Of a stretch of 64,000 bases of DNA, positions 59,937 through 64,000 are shown piece after piece. Made by a program: the position numbers and the translations under genes. This DNA is from Candidatus Fluviicola riflensis (lineage in GTDB: Bacteria > Bacteroidota > Bacteroidia > Flavobacteriales_D > Crocinitomicaceae): positions 2,034,641-2,098,640 of the forward strand of contig CP022585.1 of NCBI GenBank assembly GCA_002243285.1, given 5' to 3'. Below the pieces are notes generated by a model, which did no database searches, was not told where the DNA came from, and was given only the letters and a program-made list of their open reading frames with translations. Positions within the stretch are counted from its first letter, which is position 1. The number at the start of each line of letters is the position of its first letter.

Positions 59937-61159
59937 TTGGTGAGTGGTATTGCTATTACTAAATATTCTTTCACTTCTCTCGATTTATCCTCACTCCTAC
60001 CCATAGTACTATGTTTATAATCAAGTGCTTTTGAGTATACTTCGTATTCCACACCTAATGTTTCTTGAGCGAGTTCTAAAATCTTTTCTAAGCTAATCAT
60101 TCCTGTATTACTATAACTCAAAACAAGCTTAGAATTCTTTTCTCTGATTTTTTGAAACATTACTTCAAAAGCTCCCACTACTTCTGTTCGTTTACAAAAT
60201 GGAGATTGATGACGATCCGTTCTGTACCTCCCTTTGTGAAGGACTTCCGGATAATCATAGCGTATAAGTGTTTCGATGGCATGATAAAATCTCGAATAAT
60301 GCACAAAAGCATATGGCGGATCAGCGTAAACTAATGTTCCTTCAGGAATAATGTCCAGGCATTCACGGTAATCCAGGGATGTAACTTCATGAGCATAATT
60401 ATTCTGCCCTAGCGAATCCATCAATTCGTTCATTTTCTTTCTGAAATAGGGAACAACCTCTTTGTTTCGATATATGATGATGTCATTCATTGATGCAAGA
60501 TTACTTGCATCGCGATATTGGGCATAATGCCCGGTGCTTTGAGCATTATATGCCATCGCATGCATTAGACTTGCCAGTATTGGATAATAAACCTGTGTGT
60601 CTGAATATTCTTCAGCAGCTATTCTTAGTGCATCGATCCATAAGCATTGTTCGAACGACCAATAAGTTCCCGAATAATTTTTGATAAATAAATGGTGATT
60701 CACATCCTCAAAATCAAGATAAATCAAATCTTGTTGTTGTTGCTCAATAGCGTTGAATTCATTCAGGTCTATATTGTTTTCATATTGAAAATTTAACCCC
60801 GGATAGAGTTCATGGACCTGATCGACATGCCTTTGAGCTATTACTATTATATCATCAATTAATGTTTTATGCTCATTCCAATTGTAATTGCCTAAATAGG
60901 TTTTAGCCAATATGGCTGAGTATTGTTGAATATCATTTGCATGCATGTTTACTCCATGCCCCAATGCCCCGCTCAAAACACTAGTTCCGGCAAATAGATC
61001 GCAAACATTTTCGCCATCATATATTTCATTAATAGCATCGACTAAATATGCTAATAATGAACTTTTGGAACCCATATATTTGATAATATGAGGAACTTTC
61101 GTTTTGTAATTCAACACGGTTCTTTCTTCTATTATATTTTCGTTGATAGACAAGCTCAT
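59933..61159 (-). CDS. DNA adenine N6-methyltransferase (D12 class)
   Basis: 408 aa. Motif X-like KYMGSKSSLL (27-36), motif I DLFAGTSVLSGALG (54-67) that binds S-adenosylmethionine, and the catalytic motif DPPY (280-283), followed by YRTDRHQSPFCKRTE (312-326). All key residues are present. The enzyme should methylate adenine at a specific site; the recognition sequence is unknown. It is followed by the DGQHR gene (4-bp overlap) and preceded 4 bp upstream by a likely XRE remnant, an order seen in modification or restriction operons. Confidence 0.9.
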   Translation of the reverse strand: MSLSINENIIEERTVLNYKTKVPHIIKYMGSKSSLLAYLVDAINEIYDGENVCDLFAGTSVLSGALGHGVNMHANDIQQYSAILAKTYLGNYNWNEHKTLIDDIIVIAQRHVDQVHELYPGLNFQYENNIDLNEFNAIEQQQQDLIYLDFEDVNHHLFIKNYSGTYWSFEQCLWIDALRIAAEEYSDTQVYYPILASLMHAMAYNAQSTGHYAQYRDASNLASMNDIIIYRNKEVVPYFRKKMNELMDSLGQNNYAHEVTSLDYRECLDIIPEGTLVYADPPYAFVHYSRFYHAIETLIRYDYPEVLHKGRYRTDRHQSPFCKRTEVVGAFEVMFQKIREKNSKLVLSYSNTGMISLEKILELAQETLGVEYEVYSKALDYKHSTMGRSEDKSREVKEYLVIAIPLTK

Positions 61160-61163
61160 CTAA

Positions 61164-61376
61164 TTAGTTCTCAGTTACAAGTTTCACATCTTTACAAACC
61201 TCGCAAGGGTCAACATCAATCACCAGCGCAATCAAATACAATTCGTCCATATGTAATTTCGCACTGACATTATTCGAGCGTTTTCGGGAAAGAAATAATC
61301 CGGATATGTTCATGGTTATCTTTTCAGCTCATAAATATACCAAACACATTGGATTCCTTATTCGCTTTTCAACCAT
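61164..61376 (-). pseudogene. Possible broken XRE controller gene
   Basis: A frame from the ATG at 61376 to the TAA at 61164-61166 is broken by an in-frame TGA at 61329-61331. Around the stop the residues read like an XRE helix-turn-helix: VEKRIRN, then AEKITMNISGLFLSRKR, then NNVSAKLHMDELYLIALVIDVDPCEV. Downstream of the TGA, a 49-aa ORF from the ATG at 61313 remains intact. The end lies 4 bp before the methyltransferase ATG, where a controller gene is expected. Whether the 49-aa piece is still made is unknown. Confidence 0.45.
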
Positions 61377-61493
61377 TTCCAACTTCTTTGTCCCGCTCCC
61401 CCGAACACCTGTCCCGATTTCCGGACAAAATCACCCCCGATTCTTCAAAAAGCACCTGTATTCCCTACATTTATTCCACAAAACAATGTAGCC

Positions 61494-61739
61494 ATGAGTA
61501 CCAGCAAAACCGACCTCCAACCCCTACTCGATCTGATTGATCATTCTTATGATGGAAATCCTGCGCAATTGGCGGTGTTCATGGATCAGGCCGTCTACCT
61601 GCTTCACTTTGTTCCGGTTGAACAGGAATTCACACCGTTGCAACGGCAGAATGTGTGCGGAGCACTGTTCGGCCTCAAACAATCCCTCCTCGAAGCCAAT
61701 TTCAAACAAAATGGCTGGAGCTATAAAAAGCCTCGCTAG
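61494..61739 (+). CDS. Small hypothetical protein
   Basis: 81 aa, mostly helical and soluble (LLDLIDHSYDGNPAQLAVFMDQAVYLLHFVP; RQNVCGALFGLKQSLLEANF). No family recognised. The start lies immediately after a 7-bp inverted repeat (CTACATT 61465-61471 / AATGTAG 61485-61491). Divergent from the methyltransferase operon, so it could share its regulation (inference). Confidence 0.6.
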   Translation: MSTSKTDLQPLLDLIDHSYDGNPAQLAVFMDQAVYLLHFVPVEQEFTPLQRQNVCGALFGLKQSLLEANFKQNGWSYKKPR

Positions 61740-61848
61740 TTTTTAACGGATGTTTTCAATGACAATCCTCCACCCTGTCAATGCAATCCCAAAGCTATAG
61801 TAACATAACGCAATAACATAAGAAGCGTCAAAGCGTTAGCACGAATAA

Positions 61849-62478
61849 TCAATCCAGACTTAGATATTTGTTAGATGGAGAGTCAATCGTGATTATTGTG
61901 TCCAATATATGTGTTGGCCCACCAGAAAAATAAACACATGATGCTTTTATGCTATGAACACCGTAAGGCAATTTATATTCAACTTCATCATAGCCTGTAA
62001 ATAGTTGATTATCTATATAAACTGGAAACGACTTCGAGGTAGCAGTGTAAATAATTACATTTCCACGCTGTGCTGAAACCTTAAAGGTCTTCTCTGAAGA
62101 AATATTCTTGCTCATTTCTTTTTTATTATCAAATACTCTTACGGTGTACATGCCGTCCTTTCCAAGAACATTCAATGTTAATTGCGGTGCCTGTCCTTCA
62201 ACAACTGTATCTGAACCGCCATCAGGATTGAGTATTTCCCATATTTGATTCCGCTTTTTCGGTGAAAGATTAATCAAGTCTAATGTTTCTCCCGGAGCAT
62301 ATTCATAGCGTTCTAATCGGAAATCTGACGACGTTTTTTTGTGGCACGCAGTAGTTGTTACCGCTACAAAAGTCAATAGAGCTAAGAATTGTGGATTTAG
62401 TATGCGATTCACGTAAGGTGCTTTTAAAAACAAAAGTAATAAACTAACCACAACTATCATACAACCCCAATGAACCAA
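61849..62478 (-). CDS. Hypothetical lipoprotein
   Basis: 209 aa from the ATG at 62478. The lipobox TTAC (around residues 42-45) fits better if translation starts at the GTG at 62412 (NRILNPQFLALLTFVAVTTTAC). The mature part has PKD-like Ig strands (SPKKRNQIWEILNPDGG; GMYTVRVFDNKK; EYKLPYGVHSIKASC) and an FPVYIDNQLF segment. Function unknown. Confidence 0.65.
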   Translation of the reverse strand: MVHWGCMIVVVSLLLLFLKAPYVNRILNPQFLALLTFVAVTTTACHKKTSSDFRLERYEYAPGETLDLINLSPKKRNQIWEILNPDGGSDTVVEGQAPQLTLNVLGKDGMYTVRVFDNKKEMSKNISSEKTFKVSAQRGNVIIYTATSKSFPVYIDNQLFTGYDEVEYKLPYGVHSIKASCVYFSGGPTHILDTIITIDSPSNKYLSLD

Positions 62479-62521
62479 TCACTCGCTAAATTGTATCCCC
62501 TTCCAACTTTAAGATTTTCGT

Positions 62522-63166
62522 ATGAATAAGACATTGCTCTCTGCACTACTTTTGGTCATTGGTTCCATGAACGGACATGCGCAGATTCAAAGCCGAGATT
62601 TAATATACGTCGATACCTCGGCTTTGATCGTGTATCAGGACTTCATTCAACTCAACGGGAAGGAACGAATTGATCTTGTGCCGCTCTATGACCCGAATTT
62701 CGCGATTTTCTTAGGCTTTGGAGGTGAACAGCTTGTAAGTAACGATTCTCTTGCCACTGAAAATGCGGTGAGCTACTCTCACTATTGTCGTGTGAAACCG
62801 GTTGAAGTTATTGATTCGATTGACCTGAATGGCGACAGCGTAAAAGAATTCATTGTGCTGCGTCAATCAGAATGTTCTGTATCCCCTTCTAATCTAGGTC
62901 CTTATGGTGAAGGAGGTCAGCAACAAACCTATGTTGCCTACGAGGTATGGGATGTGAAACAGAAACAGCAGTTATTTCAAGTCAGGAATATCCGCCAAAG
63001 TCGGGTAGCTGTTAGTACGAATGTTATTCAAACCTTCGGTTATCGCTTTGAGGTAACAATCGATCAGAAAGGACGCTTTCACATTTCAGGATCAACCGAT
63101 GGCAGCGGATATGAACCGGGAACGTATACCTACAATGCTGCAAAAAGAGGGTATGTAAAGGAATGA
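62522..63166 (+). CDS. Hypothetical secreted protein
   Basis: 214 aa with a signal peptide (about 1-20, LLSALLLVIGSMNGHAQ). The mature part contains IDLNGDSVKEFIVLRQ-type strand-loop repeats, similar to VCBS/FG-GAP calcium-binding loops, suggesting a beta-propeller or C2-like envelope protein. A bidirectional hairpin follows the stop. No family is recognised with confidence. Confidence 0.65.
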   Translation: MNKTLLSALLLVIGSMNGHAQIQSRDLIYVDTSALIVYQDFIQLNGKERIDLVPLYDPNFAIFLGFGGEQLVSNDSLATENAVSYSHYCRVKPVEVIDSIDLNGDSVKEFIVLRQSECSVSPSNLGPYGEGGQQQTYVAYEVWDVKQKQQLFQVRNIRQSRVAVSTNVIQTFGYRFEVTIDQKGRFHISGSTDGSGYEPGTYTYNAAKRGYVKE

Positions 63167-63220
63167 AAACTAGTTGTGATCAGGAGATAGAGAGGGGATT
63201 TTTTGGTGTTATGGAAAAAC

Positions 63221-63253
63221 AAAACCCCTATCACCAATGGCAATAAGGGTTTT
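63221..63253. terminator. Bidirectional terminator-like hairpin
   Basis: AAAACCC (63221-63227) / GGGTTTT (63247-63253) with a partial inner stem, between convergent genes. Confidence 0.75.
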
Positions 63254-63269
63254 GGAAGTTTAAGCCGCT

Positions 63270-64000
63270 TTATTCAATCACGATCTTTTGCATTCTGATA
63301 GCACCTGACTGCGACAGTTTGGCAAAATAAACACCTGTCGGGAGGTCGGGAATATTGATCTCGGTTTTGTCTGAATGGAGTGTTCCTTCCCAAACAATTT
63401 CGCCAACGGCATTCAGCAGCAGGAGTTCTGTTGCAGTTTCCGGAAACAGGATCTCCACCGTAAACGTTCCGTTGTTAGGATTGGGGTAAATCCAAAACCA
63501 ATCATTTTCGCTTTCCTGCTCCATACTTTTAGGACCACCACCTGTTCCACCGCCGCTGCTTGGATTACTAATAGCCTGGCTACATGGCCTGCAACTGTTA
63601 AACCGCAGGATGGCGTGCATCTGCATCCCCAGTTCAGTGTTTATGCCGTTCATCTGGTTGTTCATGTCAACCATCAACTTGTTGACGCCCGTGTTTAAAT
63701 CACTCATATCAATAGGAATCGACGCAAACGAATGCAGGGTGTTGAAGTTGGATGCAGCATCCACATTTGACGGGTGAATCCAAAGTAAACCTCCGGTTGT
63801 GGGGTTAAATACCTGGTGTCCGTTGATGAAGAAGTAGCCGGAATTGTCCATGGCAAGACCAATTATCTGTAGCTCCACATCTGTAATGTCGTCGGGATCG
63901 GAATTGATTACAAATCGGCGCTCAAAACGGTACCGTCCGTTCACATCGTCTGGCGGAAAGTAATTCGAGCTTCCCGGAGGTCGAATCCATCTTGACGAAC
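63270..64000 (-). CDS. T9SS-sorted secreted protein (5' end outside window)
   Basis: Partial: the frame is open to the window edge, with 243 residues visible. A region of beta-sandwich-like repeats is followed by a Ser/Gly-rich linker and a type IX secretion C-terminal domain (FWIYPNPNNGTFTVEI, LLLLNAVGEIVWEG, PTGVYFAKLSQ, QKIVIE). Secreted through the outer membrane and surface-attached or released. The function of the main part cannot be told from this fragment. Confidence 0.8.
   Translation of the reverse strand, partial: SSRWIRPPGSSNYFPPDDVNGRYRFERRFVINSDPDDITDVELQIIGLAMDNSGYFFINGHQVFNPTTGGLLWIHPSNVDAASNFNTLHSFASIPIDMSDLNTGVNKLMVDMNNQMNGINTELGMQMHAILRFNSCRPCSQAISNPSSGGGTGGGPKSMEQESENDWFWIYPNPNNGTFTVEILFPETATELLLLNAVGEIVWEGTLHSDKTEINIPDLPTGVYFAKLSQSGAIRMQKIVIE

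Noticed and set aside
1..64000. tRNA, rRNA or CRISPR arrays
   Set aside because: No T-loop-like GTTCGANTCC with matching stems, no rRNA-like stretch and no regularly spaced direct repeats were found.

Overview
The window is chromosomal DNA of a member of the Bacteroidota, most likely a Flavobacteriales relative. A family-level guess of Crocinitomicaceae or Fluviicola-like is inference only. The evidence is a short primary sigma factor (about 288 aa), promoters of the TTG / TAnnTTTG type and few Shine-Dalgarno sites. There are also two proteins with type IX secretion C-terminal sorting domains, a GldK-like protein, carboxypeptidase-regulatory TonB receptors, an NusB with a long N-terminal extension, a long GAPDH, and many CKKKK-type lipoproteins. 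No tRNA, rRNA or CRISPR array was seen.

Layout. 1-7.4 kb: the end of an outer-membrane protein, pyrD, HMG-CoA lyase, three lipoproteins, then a probable metal-related locus (Cys/His-rich protein, TonB receptor, lipoprotein). 7.4-12.1 kb, minus strand: an XRE regulator with a repetitive tail, GAPDH, rpoD and an HtrA protease. 12.2-18.5 kb: a tightly overlapping six-gene operon (dapF, unknown, GNAT, mltG, glycosylasparaginase, beta-mannosidase). 18.8-23.1 kb: a MarR - MFS - outer-membrane receptor operon. 23.1-29.3 kb: a small minus-strand ORF, a DEAD-type helicase, an unusual run of hairpins, and a cluster of small membrane proteins that includes three tandem paralogues. 29.3-33.0 kb: ettA, a VF530-type protein, pepD and a DUF3820 protein. 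33.0-36.1 kb: an accessory patch with a 26-bp palindrome, orphan genes, a folded non-coding segment and an IS1595-type transposase. 36.1-41.6 kb: an orphan histidine kinase, three tandem DjlA-like (TerB plus J-domain) proteins and small ORFs. 41.6-50.4 kb: an XRE regulator with four copies of a TTACATTTGTAA palindrome nearby, mnmA, two secreted proteins, an ABC exporter, leucine dehydrogenase, nusB, a DUF1573 protein and yajC. 50.4-56.2 kb, minus strand: unknown and secreted proteins separated by two copies of a ~200-bp folded repeat, and a GldK-like protein. 56.4-61.4 kb, minus strand: a compact AT-rich operon encoding an N6-adenine DNA methyltransferase, a large DGQHR (DndB-like) protein and an unknown 460-aa protein, preceded by what looks like a broken XRE controller. 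61.5-64 kb: small unknown genes and the 3' part of a T9SS-sorted secreted protein.

The strongest candidate for an undescribed system is the 56.4-61.4 kb operon. It has the look of a mobile DNA-modification or defence module, but only the methyltransferase and the DGQHR motif can be recognised. Other signals worth attention are the ~200-bp repeat whose two copies keep the same folds with compensatory base changes; the palindrome regulon around 41.6-43.3 kb, whose sites contain the TAnnTTTG promoter box; and several genes with TAnnTTTG only 4-5 nt before the ATG, which suggests leaderless transcripts.
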